Notes under the pieces: generated by a model
Databases searched by the model: none
What the model saw: the letters and a program-made list of their open reading frames with translations, nothing else
Told to the model about the DNA's origin: nothing
Position numbers and translations under genes: made by a program
Assembly: GCA_944472135.2 (NCBI GenBank)
Contig: OX235270.1
Span: 73,665,168-73,729,167, forward strand
Reading direction: 5' to 3'
DNA from: Trichobilharzia regenti
Taxonomy: Eukaryota > Platyhelminthes > Trematoda > Strigeidida > Schistosomatidae
DNA: 64,000 bases
In this document: in pieces, positions 22,575 to 35,906 of the stretch
Numbering within the stretch: position 1 is the stretch's first letter
Layout: every line of letters begins with the position of its first letter

Positions 22575-25500
22575 AAAATTGTTTTTGTCGCAGTTAGTTC
22601 TGACTCGCGTCTATTTCAGTTTTGGGGATATTATCCAAGTGACTAGTTGTCTAGTGGTGTATTGTGGTCAAGATAGACAACAACCAACAAATCACTAACA
22701 CTGTTAAAACACACCAAATTTTTGTTTGATTTCAGATTAGGCATAGTTTTCCAGTGTCTCTGAAATCTTTTTCTTAATAATAATGACTTCTTCGTCTCAC
22801 AGTGCCATTCAGCCAAAGAAACTAACTGTCGCACTTATTGATTGACGTCTTAAACTATTACGAAACTCAGAGTGATAGGGATAATATTTTAGCCCAAATC
22901 ACACTAAGACCAGAGTTGAAAAATTTTGAATTCGCTGCAGAATCTAAGGTTCAAAATAGTATGACATCCTTTTTACTTTCCTAAATTGACTAGTTTCTTT
23001 TCTAAGTGTCGATATTATCATGATTCCTCCCGATCGCTCTAACAGCCTTAATGCTTCTTTTTAATGGAAAACTTTGGGAGAAACTAAATAGTTGAATTCA
23101 TTCAAACAAACTGATGTAGCTTAGACCCCGCAAAGTTGTATGGACCAGGTACTTTCTGGTCTAGCGTAGAATAAATGACTTGCTACTAGTAGATGCATTG
23201 TAAACTGAACCCCCAGAGCAGCTGCGCGAACTTTTTTAACGACTGGATGAGCATGGCATTACTACTACCCCTATCGGAGTGCTAGTCTATAAAAAAACTG
23301 GTCATCACAGCGAGACATGATAATCAGGCTCCTAGACAGCTTTGACATCCCTAACTCACCCCGCAACTCGCTACTACAAAGCTGGATAGTTTTACAACAA
23401 TCATCGATTGTTTGCAGACAACTAAGCTGCAGGAAATTGATGAGATTAGATAAACTATTAAATTCTAAACTGATCTCACTACAATTCGAAAAGGTTCCAC
23501 TTAATAGCTCTTCACCCCTATATGTAGTATCTGATAACATAGCGCATCTGCCTATGTTGAAATCTATGAAGAAGCTATTTAGAGTATTAGAATTTGGCTG
23601 AAAAACTACTGTGAATATGCTCACTAGTCGATTAAATGTGAATTGAGATGTGAGACAACAGTCTTCACTTTTCTAGCATTGACGCATAAGGTAGCAAGCC
23701 TCAAGTATGCAACACCTGATGCTATTAGGTACAATTTGACCAACAGGCATGTCACTAAGATACATCAACAGACTTCTAAAATGAGGTATGAGCACTGCAT
23801 TTCGAAACAGCATCCACTATCAAGAAAGGCAAAGGTTTCCAATCTAAGACTCGATTATTCCACTGATGATTATCCGAACTTCAACAGATTCATAGAAACA
23901 TTCTATCTTTTTCTACAGTTGTTTGTAAGGAATTTTATGGCCAACTAAAAGGTTTTCTTACGTTATCCAATAATGATAAAAGGTGTAGTAAAAAAAACTT
24001 CCACCTATGGACATATGAATCATAGTAAATCAAGATACAGGATGTTGCAGAATAATAGAGGAACCTTAATTTTGCCTGGAGAATTCTTTGCGCCCATTAA
24101 TATTACATTACATATAATGCGAAACACCTCAAGCAACGGATGCGCGAGTTAAGGTATAGAGCCTGTCATAAACCAAACTGTGGAAGCTTTTATATCTGGA
24201 CAAATATTTACACAACCATTTGTATTCAATGCATATAACGGCGTTTATAAACCCTTGCAACTACCATTACAAAAGTTCCTTTAAAGTGATTACGAGGGAA
24301 GTAAAACCGTGTAAGCAATGATTAATTCAGAATCGAATTAGAGGAAGCTTCTCCGGACTCATTACCGTTTAAAAGAATGGCTAATAAATCAGATCCGAGA
24401 TAAATATTCCACGCAACAACTGGGGAGAAAAATACGATAGTTGAAAATTTATTAAGATACATATCATTTAAACAAAACTTAATTGTTTTGAACTACAGGC
24501 CTCTGCCTCGTGCTGAAGACGATCACATGGTGATATTAGTAATCTCGGTAGGAAAGCAGAGTCATCTTATAGGCTATACTTCTTACCGGGGTACCACTGG
24601 CCATTACCTGTGTGGTTCGTACGTGTTGCGAAGGTGATCGGTACATAACATGACGCCATGAGATGAAGGGTATTAACACCAGGGCGGTGAATCGCAACTC
24701 CGTGACCCGAGACAGCTTAGAAACGAAGCCAATGACACATACTGAAATCCTGTTGCTCTCTACTTCTGGAAGTAATATGGAGAAAATTCCGAACATTTTC
24801 AGTAATTATGCCAATTTCTTTTTATTGTGTTGTTTCGCAATTACTTTATATCTCTGTTCCCTATATTATTTGATTTTGTTCGGTGCACCTCTTGGTGGCC
24901 ATATTGCATACTGTCGATCTTAAATAAAATAAAGTAGCCATCTTAGCTTAGCAAATTATCAATCTAGACAGTTTATTTAGACTGATTATGGTTGCGCTCA
25001 AAAACTGACACACACAGTCTAATCGTTCGCAATTATTCTAATTATTTTTCTTCTTCACACCAATGTTAATCTGGTACCTAACACTAAGCTGCTATGTGAC
25101 GCACGCTTCTTTCTGTTTGGGCTTGCTTAATCTTCTCACGGACTATCTTAACTAACAATTTTATCCCAAATGATGTATCCAGGAGTTTCTGGGCACTGCT
25201 TTCTAATACATATTATTTCACATGTGTGGTTTGGCATCACCCAGATTCTTTAACGGTTAACTTACAGATTACGTGTTTGATGGTTTTTATTATAATAATA
25301 ACAATTGGATAACCGATTAGCTTCTGGCTTGTTTTCAGTTTAATACGCGGTGTCTTTATTCTAGCTCGAATTTTCCCTAGATTTTACACTGTCCATGAAA
25401 ATTGGTTCAGGAATTAACAATTTCAGTATTGTTCCGCAACCATCATGATCGGTTAACCACTTACACTTGACACTGTTGCAATGCTGCACGATTTAATATG

Positions 25501-26030
25501 AATAATTAAACACAGACTGCCGAAACTTCTCATCATTATCACATTTATTAGACAGGTTGTGAAACAGAACAGGTCAAACTATTGGACAGGCAGGTACTTC
25601 ATAGGTGACAGCCATGAAGATGATAAAAAGCAAGCGATCAAGTCTTTCCTACCTATGATGAGGTTGTCCCAGCAATAAGTCTATTAGTTTTGTTTGAACT
25701 AGGTTTACAGGGACGGGTCTTTTATGCACCATACAATGAGCCGGAATCCCTGTGTTAGATGATGGCACAAACCAGCAGCCCAGAATAAAGCAGATGGAGA
25801 GCGATTGGAGCCTGTGACCCATTGCTTCAAGTCAACTGCTTGAAACAATGAAGTATATCTCCACGACCGATGTGATACAGCTTAGCATATGAGTGAAGTA
25901 TTTAATTGATGTAACCATGTCACTTCATATCCATAAGCCACAAGTCCACGTAGACCAATACTGCAGTATCTGTTAGCCACTGACAATGATAAAGTGAATA
26001 TCAGAGCGACTTTTGATAACGGTTTTTACG
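22575..26030. other. No gene firmly recognised
   Basis: Mostly structureless AT-rich DNA. Around 23271-23624 both strands are open for about 100 codons; the minus frame follows an acceptor-like GTAGTTTTTCAG and has a leucine-rich run, but nothing supports it beyond openness. A 101-codon plus frame at 23643-23948 is likewise unrecognised. Confidence 0.3.
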
Positions 26031-26034
26031 TCCT

Positions 26035-26040
26035 TTTATT
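26035..26040 (-). promoter_or_regulatory. Poly(A) signal for NDUFB6
   Basis: AATAAA on the minus strand, 207 nt downstream of the NDUFB6 stop codon; the first canonical signal after the gene. Confidence 0.5.
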
Positions 26041-26246
26041 TTGTAAGCCACTTCGACCAACATGCCAGTTATATACTACAAACCAGTTGCCTCTTCTTTA
26101 AGTATCAGGAGCCAAACAAAAAATCCTGAAGACTGGAAACCCGTTTGCACGAAGCTTGAATAAGTTAGTGTCCTGACTTTATCTAGTTTCAAGAATACTT
26201 CGTAGGTTAACTACTATATTTCTTAAAATCTACACGAAACGCTGCT

Positions 26247-26956
26247 TTAATAGCCACTTGTAACTAACTTTTCACCTCGGAGAGCTGTTCTTTGATCAAA
26301 ACCTTCCATTCCAAACTCGGGGACCACTCTGGAAATATCGGGATAGCCAGCTTGTCCCTAAACAAAAGCCGATGAGATAAAAAAAACTTACCGGCAACAC
26401 AACAGGCCTTCTCAAGGTTCTCGATTTGAATGCCCTAGCTTTCTTCTCCCAATTCTGAAAAATGAAGAAAATAAAAATCGAAACATACATCACAGTATTT
26501 CACTCTATACCAAAATAACCATGAAAATACTATTAACGCTGTAACCTTGGGTACTGTCCTTCGAAAATACCAACTCCTATGGTCACCCTTTAGTAATATT
26601 TAAATAAACTAATGAATTACAATTAGAGGTCTGACTAAATTTGTCAGGGCATCATAAGGTTTCCTATACATCCTTCGGAAGATGTTGACGCGTGTCCACT
26701 CTGGAACGTTTACTGGCTCCCTATCCGTCAAGATTTGATCTGCTAAATATTGCTTCCTAGCAACACGATCATTGGCGGTGAAGTTCAACGCCAAACGGTC
26801 ACGTTCATGTTGAAAGGGCTCAAGACATATCGGAAAGTATTTGCTTCCATGTTTCTGAGACGCTTGGTGTATTAAATTTTCCCGGTATAGTTTTTTTTGG
26901 ATTTCCAGGACTTCTGGGTCTATTTTCACTGCGTTTCCAGATGAACTTGTATCCAT
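26247..26956 (-). CDS. NDUFB6: NADH dehydrogenase 1 beta subcomplex subunit 6 (complex I B17)
   Basis: An accessory subunit of mitochondrial complex I in the inner membrane. Four minus-strand exons: 26956-26621 (112 codons), 26587-26489 (33), 26454-26392 (21) and 26357-26247 (36 plus TAA), all joining in phase 0, giving about 202 residues. Introns are 33, 34 and 34 bp with GTAATT, GTATGT and GTAAGT donors. Family blocks: RKQYLADQILTDREPV then NVPEW (residues about 70-90), FRRMYRKPYDAL, one transmembrane helix (VTALIVFSWLFWY, in exon 2), WEKKARAF after the helix, and RPVVLPGQAGYPD near the C-terminus. The N-terminal extension is longer than in mammals. Met at 26956 was preferred; an in-frame Met at 27025 would add 23 residues. 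Confidence 0.8.
26358..26391 (-). other. NDUFB6 micro-intron 3 (34 bp)
   Basis: Donor GTAAGT and acceptor TTGTTTAG. It joins RPVVLP to GQAGYPD, the conserved C-terminal block, in phase 0. Confidence 0.8.
26455..26488 (-). other. NDUFB6 micro-intron 2 (34 bp)
   Basis: Donor GTATGT and acceptor CATTTTTCAG. It joins the transmembrane exon (ending YCD) to the NWEKK block in phase 0. Confidence 0.8.
26588..26620 (-). other. NDUFB6 micro-intron 1 (33 bp)
   Basis: Donor GTAATT and acceptor CTAAAG. Retaining it would put a stop codon nine nucleotides into the intron; removing it joins the family blocks in frame. Confidence 0.7.
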
Positions 26957-29900
26957 AACTGGCAACTTATAGATCCTTAACTCGTAACGCAATATTTGAA
27001 TGCAGACCTTGCGTTCAATATCCAATATCCAATATCCTGATTACGAGCTAGTATAAACCAGTGATTTCTTTGAGCTCGCTTCTTGATTGTGAGGTAGAGG
27101 TTTCTTAAACGTTTCTGAAGGTCATTATGGCTTATTTAGAAAGCTTGATTAGTTTATTCGCCAAGTCAGTTGAAATTTTGTTTGGTAAATTTTTTGGAAC
27201 AATTCTGAATAAAATTGTGTTATGTGTTTTCTGGCTTGTGCTTCAAGCGAACTGTTTTGAAATATCAGTTAAATAAATAGGATGAAATAGTCTACTTCTA
27301 TGTAGAAGCTGCACTTTTTGACAAAGATATCCATATAGTCCGTTAACTTGTGAAGCAGAGCATTATTTGACAGGTAAATGTTATCAGCATGTAGAAATCA
27401 CTTGACAGATTCTTCTGTAAGAAAAATAGTTAATATGTAGATGCAATAATGCATTTGTCATCCTTTATATGTACAGGAACAATGGTCAGTCGAGAGGATT
27501 TAATATACAATTTCACTGGTTAATTCAGTTTAATGCGGATTCAGTGTTTTAAAAATTTATTAACCTCACTAAGTTCTGCCACTGCGTGCTTATTTGACTT
27601 CTAGGCTAACTAATATAGGTGATTCTGATGACTGTCGCAAGTGCACTGTAGTGGGGTCGGTAGTTGCTCGTTTAATTTGCATAAGTCTACTTCTTAATGC
27701 TCTGACTCAATATGTAGCATTTCTATGAACATGAACTGTGTTCATCCTGAGAACTTAATCTAGTAAGCTCCATTGTTACCAGTCTATAGTGTCATACTAT
27801 TTCCACTAAAACTGCGTACTTAATGTCTATGGTTCAGTATTCTTTATCATCAATAATGGAGATAAATTTGTTCTATGATTTCCGTTTGCACGAAAAAATG
27901 CATATGCAGTATCAAGATTAAATGTCTAGACTGCATGGTGGCGTTTTTACCATCGTGTACACAATGCGTCCCTGTATCGTATGATATTTCGAGTATTAAT
28001 CTATGCTCTTTTAACTTCGTGTACATGTGTATGCACAGAAACCAGTGTGTGGATGACTAGTTAGTAAACAACAATCAAACAAGGGCGAAGGTGATCTTCA
28101 GCTACCTAATCCATCCAACGATCTTGGGCGCGAGGGACGATTTCGGCCCAGAAGGTTCTTGACTTTTCATTAATCAATAAATTAGCCTAAAGTGTGAATC
28201 ACTTCATCACAAAGAGAAGTGTCTTACGACTACAGTATTTGTAGTCGTGTTCAGTAGTCAGACAAAATTGCTGACGACCGAAAATCCGGTTTGAATGAAA
28301 GCCTAAAGAATCAATTAAACAGTCTCTGCAGGTAGAAAACCTGCTAAACTTCTAAGCCATCTTTTTCTCTCTTGAGGTCAAACGTCGCCATTCGAAAAGT
28401 TCATCGGTTAATCGCTTAGGAACTTGGATATATCAAGGAAGAAAAGGCAAGGAAGAAAGCTACAGATATTTGTACGTACATCTAACTTAACTTCGTTAGG
28501 GCTGCAGATAGCGTTTGCAGAGGTGTCTCAATAATGCAAATGCCTTATTTATGTGAATAAAATATTCTTATTACGATGGAAGAAAAAAGTATCGGAGAAA
28601 TCTACTGTTATTCGTAGTGGAAGGCTTTACCTTCACTAGAAATGTTACCTGATGGCATATCAGTGCCTAATGGGTCTGTTTTATTAGGCCAAAATAAAAA
28701 TATTTTGGCAGTGGATAAGTGAGTATTAAAAGGGGACAAACAACCCAGGAATTAGCGCATGCGTCAAGATTCAGTGCAGAAAAGATAACTGGTGGATAAC
28801 TGTTGTTCATGTCTGTGTAGTTCATGCGAACGCATGCACTAAAATCCATGTACCGAAGTCATTTATATGCAGGCGACTTGACGAAGTTCCGGGCGGCACA
28901 AGGATACCAGCATTATGAATACAGTACCTCTAGAAGTTTTGCGTTTCGTATGAGCAACATGCAGCATTTGACCAGGGGTTCTTTGATTTGGGCACGATGC
29001 TCACTAATTAAACGTCTGTTAGCCTGCTTGTATTATGAGACAAAACTGGTTTCTAGATTTGAAAAAACCCGTACTACAGTGGACGCTGGATAGTTACTGA
29101 CGCTCCAGAATCACCATCCATTTTAATAGTTACATTTTGCCTCAGACGTATCAGCGCTCCCATTCTTCTATCCTGTAACCCATAAGGCTACAACGTGCTT
29201 TTGCAACGCTTGTCAAACATATGAATCCCAGGGAAAATTATGGTATAATATCAACCAACAACCCAACTCTCCAATCAAGAAGCTAAAGCACGCCTTTCCA
29301 ACACCAAAATCCAACTACGGCTAAAGTTAAATACATAGTCTGAAGAAACATCTAGTTTGTGCATGGATTCTCAAGCTGTTTGGTGCTTCTAAAGCATATA
29401 TATCTGAGCATGCTGTGATGTTATTTTCCACATCTTTGGGACCAGTTGGCCTGCACCCTCTGAGAATGTGATTCAGATTACCAATCTGTCAAGCTGATAA
29501 ACCTTTCATAAGTTTTGTTTCCGATCTTTACTGTACTTTAGGATACTATAAGGCCTCTATACGGATCAAAACCCGGAGGAAGGAAAGACGAGTGTAAAGA
29601 ACACGAAAGATATTTAAGGGGTCTTGGTGAACCGTGTTGTCATTAAGGTCTATATCAGCGTTTCGGTCAACCATAATTGTTGGAGAGCAGTTCGAAGGAT
29701 CTGTTACTCTTTCGCATGTTCCTACTCAATTCTTTTTTTACTCCATAGGGGACTTTTTAATAGGTCTCTCGCGGGTAGCATTAAATATTTAGTTCTATTT
29801 TTTCATTAAATATAACTTCTCTGGTTAAAATTATCCGTTATAGGTAGTGTCCACCTAAGTGTTACTGTTATAGAATCTTTGCATTTACAGTATTTAATAA

Positions 29901-30379
29901 TAATATATTCTCATTTTTGTACATGAGGAACGCCAGTTTACAGGCATCATCAATTCGATAAATTACACATAAGATTAGTGATAATAAGGTACATATTTTT
30001 TCCTAGCTATGTAGGATACACCAGTTGTATAGGCACGCATAAGTATTGTTTAAATTACATGGTTTAAGGTTGCTGTCATTTTGTCTTTAGTTTCTGGAAA
30101 ATACCTGATAACTAGTGATTCCATAGACCACATCAGGAGATATAGGGATATTGACTTCTCATTAACAAAAAACCCCGAATATTCGTTGGATGGATTACAG
30201 ATACTTGGGAAAATAAGTAAAGCTTGAAGTCAATTTCCTAATATAACAATAAAATGAATGTTATAATAATATGCTGTCTTTTAATGCACATGAAAGCTGA
30301 CAGGCATCATCAATATGGTAATAATGTATACATGGAGTAAGCATGTTTAAAATCTTTCACTGACACAAGACATGGGTGA
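26957..30379. other. No gene recognised
   Basis: Upstream of NDUFB6 and therefore likely to hold its promoter, though no motif can be assigned. The rest has no supported exon or named repeat. Confidence 0.3.
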
Positions 30380-30720
30380 GGATATACGTTATGATGTGTT
30401 ATATTTTCCGCGACTCAGGTATTTTCGTCTTTTATTGGCTAGAACGGTGGCGGTCAATTGGATATTTGATTTATCCTTGGTAGGTCGTATCGTGTGAGGT
30501 TTTGTGTGGTTGTGTTATGCGTCGTTTGCAAGCAAATTTGACAAAGATAGATTCCCAACTCTCTCCCTGCATCTCATCAGGTAGAACCAGAAATCAGTAT
30601 AAAATAATATATGCTCGCACAACCAAGTTTAGGAACTCAACGATACCATATTTGGCCCGTGTTCTAAGTGACAGAGACAATGTTAAGCGTGAAACCTATG
30701 ACTTGCTTTGTTGTTAATAA
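30380..30720 (+). pseudogene. Possible non-LTR retrotransposon C-terminal scrap
   Basis: The plus frame ending at 30717 reads RTTKFRNSTIPYLARVLSDR. It resembles the short basic segment followed by a surface-exposed Pro that closes many jockey/I-type RT proteins. It is too short to assign, and chance or a host exon are alternatives. Confidence 0.25.
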
Positions 30721-33700
30721 CATAATTTTGGCCCTTGTCATTTCCCCCTTACACTCTCTTAGTTGTACTCTATAATGAACAACCTTCTTAAACATACTTA
30801 GCTGCTTAAAATTATTATCATTGGCTTACATTTTTATTCTTTATTCTATTCCTTCTTTGTACATCTACTGGGTCCGACTATATTATCACTATGATTATTA
30901 AAAATTGTCCCGTCATTAACCATCATGTAACATTAGTTTTGAGGTTGTTATTTGTTCGGCACTATTTAACTGACAATCTTGTTTGTTATTGCCACTATCA
31001 CCATCTTAAAAATTTTGTATTATGCATGATTCCTCACACTACCACTACAAACAACCGCATTAGTACTGACAATAAAAAAAAACAACCTGAAATGTTTATC
31101 TTATGATTGCTTAGTGTTGTTCAATCAAATTAACTGATCATCTTGGCTATAAAGATTTTTTAAGAACATCTCATAATTTCCCGTATGATTATAGCTGTTA
31201 CTGTTCACCACGCATACACATATCGTAGCTTCCACTAACCAATACTGAAATATTTTTTTCATTATTTGTGTTGATCTTTTTTACTCGGTATTTTTATTTG
31301 CATTTTTTTTGGTTATTTCTGTTTCCTTTTTTTGGTTTTTTTTATATATCTTTATTTTTTTATAATACTCCTTTTAAATGTACGATGAAATTAGATGCAA
31401 TATTGTAGATATGTGCTGAAAATTCCACACTGTACCACAAGTACTGTTTCTGGAATAAAGCGAAATTGTTATGTTATGTTAATATTTGACTATTTTAACA
31501 TTGTTTCACTCTTTTTTACACAGATACACTTCCCTTTTCGCTATAAGCTCCCTCGAAACTGGTCAGGCATTATGGTTCCTATCAGTGACTACCATCCCGT
31601 GGGTGCCAATGCATTTCTTGAGTTGTGGTTATAGGTACAGTATTTCCTACTTCGTGATTTCTCACTCACATGGTCTGGTATCCTGTGTTTCTTGCGACTT
31701 AGCTGTCACAAGCTGTTTCAATAATGTGCTTCGTTAACGAGCCCTTTTTCTAGAATTTCATCGCAGGTAATCAGTGCGAGCGCCAGCAGCACATATGTAA
31801 GAAGCTACAAAAGCATTAGAAAACTTTCAAAAGGCGTGAACTGTATATATTGCTAACAGTGACGAACTTTTCCGCATACCAGTATGTGGATACGTTCACA
31901 TGAGTATAGGAAATCCACGAGTGAGACATTGTATTTTAGTGGGACAGCTTTGTGAGACTTTCATCTAGCTTGTATGTTTCGCTCTAGTATTTTTGTCCCT
32001 CAGACCACTAACAAAGTATTATCAAATGTATTCTTGTAGTATGATTCGATGGCACAATTACTGGCAGTTAATATTATGTATGCGTAATGTTCATGATATT
32101 TTCTGCACCATTAACGTGCTCCACATTTCAAAAAGAGTGTAACTTAGGAAGACTAAACTTAACTTATACTTAACTCAACTATGGTTATGCATGTTAATTA
32201 TGTAAATACTTAATTTATGTAAGTGAATTTAGTCTGCATCAATTTTAGGAATGATGGATCGCGATGAGGTCTGTTAGTTTATTAAATTCAGTGAAAGCAG
32301 ATGTACCTTCATGCGGACAAAGGCATCTGAAAAACAGTGATGAGCGTTTTACGACTTATAATCGGATACATTTGCATAATCAGTTTTAGAAATTGATTCT
32401 GCATACAACAAGTGGAGGTAAGTTCACTCATTCATGTATAACCATGTAGATATTCTTTTTTACAGTTTGTGATACCGGATAGGTGACGCAATTCGGACAC
32501 TGGGCAGTTTCCGTCGAATAATGGGAGATACTTTCCAAACGAAGACTTTCATCTTTGACTGTGCTCAGATAATACATGTAAATAAACTTGTTTGCGTTGC
32601 AGTAAAATAAAATTTTCTATCTAATATTCTTGTGTTGTATTTGTTCTGCATGCGGTGGGAATACGGCATGGTAGACCGGTACTCCCTAGGATATGAACTC
32701 GTTACTGTATATAGGTGTAATTCTGTAGGAACACTATCGATCGATATAAGTAGTGAATTATAAGTACTTTAGTCAAGCCCAAAAATCTGCCTAAAGTTAC
32801 GCGATTACGTCTCCTAGTCATAGGTAAGTCTGTAGGGACCAAATACAAAAATACTTCAGTATTTGAAAAATAAGAAATGAACTTAGGCACTGCAATTGAG
32901 TCGATTTCTTATAAGGTAAAGTGTATTCAAAAGTAGTTCATCACCAATATTTCACTTAAAGCGTGATGTCGATTCATATGATTATGGGTGTTAACTTACA
33001 GTGTAAGGTGAAGTGTACACGAGACGAATAATTGAATAGGTTGAGATGTAGCAATCGTAGTCACATTTACATTACACTAAAATATACCACCAATTACTTC
33101 GTCAGGTCTCATTGATAAGTCATGCCTGCATCTAGTCATCATGACGAATGTAGCTACACTCAGATAGAACAAGAAAGGTCTGGTAAGCATGATGTTAAAT
33201 ATATTTAATGAAAAATAATAACAAGCAAATGTCTTTACGCAGTTGTTTGTCGTAATAATTTGGGCAATGTCGAATCGCTGTGACCGGGTTGACTGACGTT
33301 ACCGGATATCTGCAAATAAGTAAACAAAGTGTTTTTTAAATCGCTGAAGTATGAAAGAAGTAATATTAAAGTTAAACGCTTCATTACAGCATTCTTCTGT
33401 GGTTTTTACTGTCACATCTTCTAAAGGATAGCAGCAAGCAAATAATAATAATTAGAACAGGTTATGATAAGAGTTAAATTGTAAATCCTTCACAATGAAC
33501 ACTGTACATTTGGCTAGGTGCTATGTCATTAGAATGTTGGTATATATTTGCAATGTTTAATGGCAACCATATCGGTGTAAGCATAGAAAATATGATGTTT
33601 TCCATGAAAATACAGCTTTATTCAAACACTGGTGCTGTTGTGTTTCTAATAAAAGCAACTAGACTGTAAGCAAGCAACTAATAGGCACAAAGAGTAAGTC

Positions 33701-34150
33701 TCAGCTTTAATAAAGGCATGTCCAGTTAAGATAAAATGTAGTGTAATAGTGCACAAATGAAAAGACCATCGTGAAGTAGATAAGTGATATTTCAGTGACA
33801 GGTAAATTGAAAGATCTGCAACCTTACAATTCGTAAGACAACCTGACATGTATGATCTCTCACAAATTTCTGTAGGGCCTATGGGGTACCATGGATGGTT
33901 TGTCGTCAATCTGAGCTTTGGAAGGATGATTTACAAGTGCAAAAGGTAATAATCATCGAAACTGAGGTAGTATTTTCTAGCTGTTCGGCATTTTTTCCTT
34001 TGATGCAGTTTCTTATCAACAGTTTGCAGTATTCACAGTGAGTTTGTAGGAACCTTCATTGTATCATGATTTTCACCAAATATCCCTTAACAGAAGCAGG
34101 CAATAACCCCATACACTCAAGCATTGTAACCAGAACATCACCAAATGCTT
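30721..34150. other. No gene recognised
   Basis: AT-rich DNA including T-rich low-complexity tracts around 31230-31370. No exon or repeat family could be supported. Confidence 0.3.
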
Positions 34151-34264
34151 ACAGATAACTTGTTTAGTAATAAGTGCTTTAAATATATGAGCCATAAGTG
34201 CATCTTCCATATCTTTCATAGCCACAATTAAGTCATTAAGGATCTCAGAATATCTTAGTGATCT
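34151..34264 (-). CDS. Putative exon of an unidentified gene
   Basis: On the minus strand a TTATTTTGTTTCAG acceptor is followed by an open stretch (SLRYSEILNDLIVAMKDM, then EDALMAHIFKALITKQVI) that ends at a GTAAGC donor. The sequence looks helical and charged. Skipping a 37-bp candidate micro-intron would give a short C-terminus ending at TAA; without it the frame stays open for 27 more codons. Function unknown. Confidence 0.35.
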
Positions 34265-34819
34265 GAAACAAAATAATTATTAAGATTGATATAACCTATG
34301 TAACAGGTGTAGTAGTTGTATGACACAGCTGCTAGCTACCAATCAACAGAAAGCTGATACTCATTTTAAGTACTCTGACATTAAGTACTCTGCCATTGCC
34401 TGTAGTATATTTACAACCTTAAGATCTGAAACAACTCGCAAAAAACAAACCCTCGATGCACTAAAATGCAAATAATAGTGGTTCTATGCGAACTTTCTTA
34501 AAAAGGATGCCTTCTTTATTGATAATTGGTCCGAGCTATAAAGCACAATTTTACGCTCTACTACGAACAAAATACAGCAAAATACTGCCGTCTGGCTACA
34601 GGAATCTAAAACTAGTCAAATACAATCTATTTCCCAAAAATAGGCGATTATAACGCCTGTAGCCGTGAGTGCGGTAACCAATAAAATTGCGCGAGAACAC
34701 CATAACATAGCCTATATCCTCACCCCATCATTATTGTTTGAATTCTTCGAAAGTGCGTGTAAAAGTGAGAGTTGCGTTACATTCAGTCAAAAGTGTAAAA
34801 ATAGCTTATAAAACGCTAG

Positions 34820-35077
34820 TTAGTTTACCGTAAACGATGTTTTAGGCAACATAATCTGCAGAAGGCTCACCATAGCAGTAAGAATACAGTTAAACATGCA
34901 GAGTAGTACTCTTGATTCAGCAACCGGTGAATTTTTTATTCTTTTCGATCTGGTACCAGAATAACCGCGAACCATTCCATTCAAGATGTCGAATAAGGCA
35001 TGCAGGAGCGGATCATTACCATCGAATGAATCAACTTGACCTGAGATGCAGCTTTCAGCATGTTTTCGTGATATCAT
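34820..35077 (-). CDS. Putative exon or small protein, unidentified
   Basis: An 85-residue minus frame starting at an ATG: MISRKHAESCISGQVDSFDG, then LLHALFDILNGMVRGYSG, a basic patch and a hydrophobic segment. A GGTAAAC donor-like site lies at its end. It could be an exon of the same gene as 34264-34151, but the phases do not match directly, so an intermediate exon would be needed. No family recognised. Confidence 0.3.
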   Translation of the reverse strand: MISRKHAESCISGQVDSFDGNDPLLHALFDILNGMVRGYSGTRSKRIKNSPVAESRVLLCMFNCILTAMVSLLQIMLPKTSFTVN

Positions 35078-35547
35078 AGATATCCAGGTTTATTGGCGCT
35101 GTATAGGCAGTGATTTGGATTTTGACGTATTCCGCAGAGAGACTCTGTGTCCATGTGAAGTATACATATGCTTTGAATGAATTACTTTGTTGGCTCCTAC
35201 TCCCACTGAGTGTTTACAGCGGCAGCTGTGGATTTATGTATTTCCTCGCCATTTTGGATAAAACATCGCCGCATTCCTTTTGGAAAGGGGACCAGTTGGT
35301 GGATTATAAAGGATGTTCAAGTAACTTTTATCTTTTCATGTGGTGTTTAGGTAAGTTTTGACCCTGTTTTCTCATATTTCATTCGTATGTTGCTCATGGT
35401 TCGAGCTTTGTATCAGGTAGACATAGTTCGATCGACTCTTAATTGAATGGGTGTTATTGTCATGACTCCTGCTTTCTTGTCTGGAATTATAAATAGAGGC
35501 AAAGGAAACAACAGGTGTAGTCTCTAAGTTCATACATTAAGTGGGCC
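35078..35547. other. Spacer upstream of the BEL/Pao LTR
   Basis: Contains an 83-codon plus frame (35110-35361) ending at a good GGTAAGT donor at 35350. It encodes a hydrophobic stretch of unknown identity and may be an exon, but no acceptor or family supports it. Confidence 0.25.
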
Positions 35548-35906
35548 TGTCAATGGAGTTGAAGATTGAACGATCAATTCTTGGTTGTTTGCTCAAAACC
35601 AACTTCCCCAATTTTCGCGGAGGCATCAATACGACAGTCATCGTCTCATCGGTCGCTGTTCAGAAAGAAGTCAGGAGACAAACGTCAGAAGTAATCTTGT
35701 GATTTACTATTGTAATATTTGTTCACAGACCCTAGTAAAACATTTTTTTATATGTTGGTGTAACAATAAAGAATTCTCGAGTGGCCAATCGGTGTTTTGG
35801 TTTTTTCGTCCGTTATTACTAAGCGTTTCTGATAAACTGCAAGGAACAGCGTGGGCCCGAGCGTAGCAAGAGCTGGGAATTAACGGTTTATGAGACGTGG
35901 CTGACA
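35548..35906 (+). repeat. BEL/Pao LTR, left copy
   Basis: 359 bp, beginning TGTCA and ending TGACA, the short inverted termini expected of an LTR. It contains AATAAA at 35765-35770. It differs from the right copy at only about three positions. The sequence immediately after it is inverted RT rather than a primer-binding site. Confidence 0.92.

Noticed and set aside
23271..23624. 117-codon minus frame and 94-codon plus frame over the same bases
   Set aside because: Both strands are open, there is no recognised family, and neither has splice support on both sides. Mentioned only as a note.
35548..35906. Left LTR as a solo LTR unrelated to the downstream element
   Set aside because: Its near identity with the right copy and the directly abutting inverted RT make a common origin more likely, though a nested solo LTR is not excluded.
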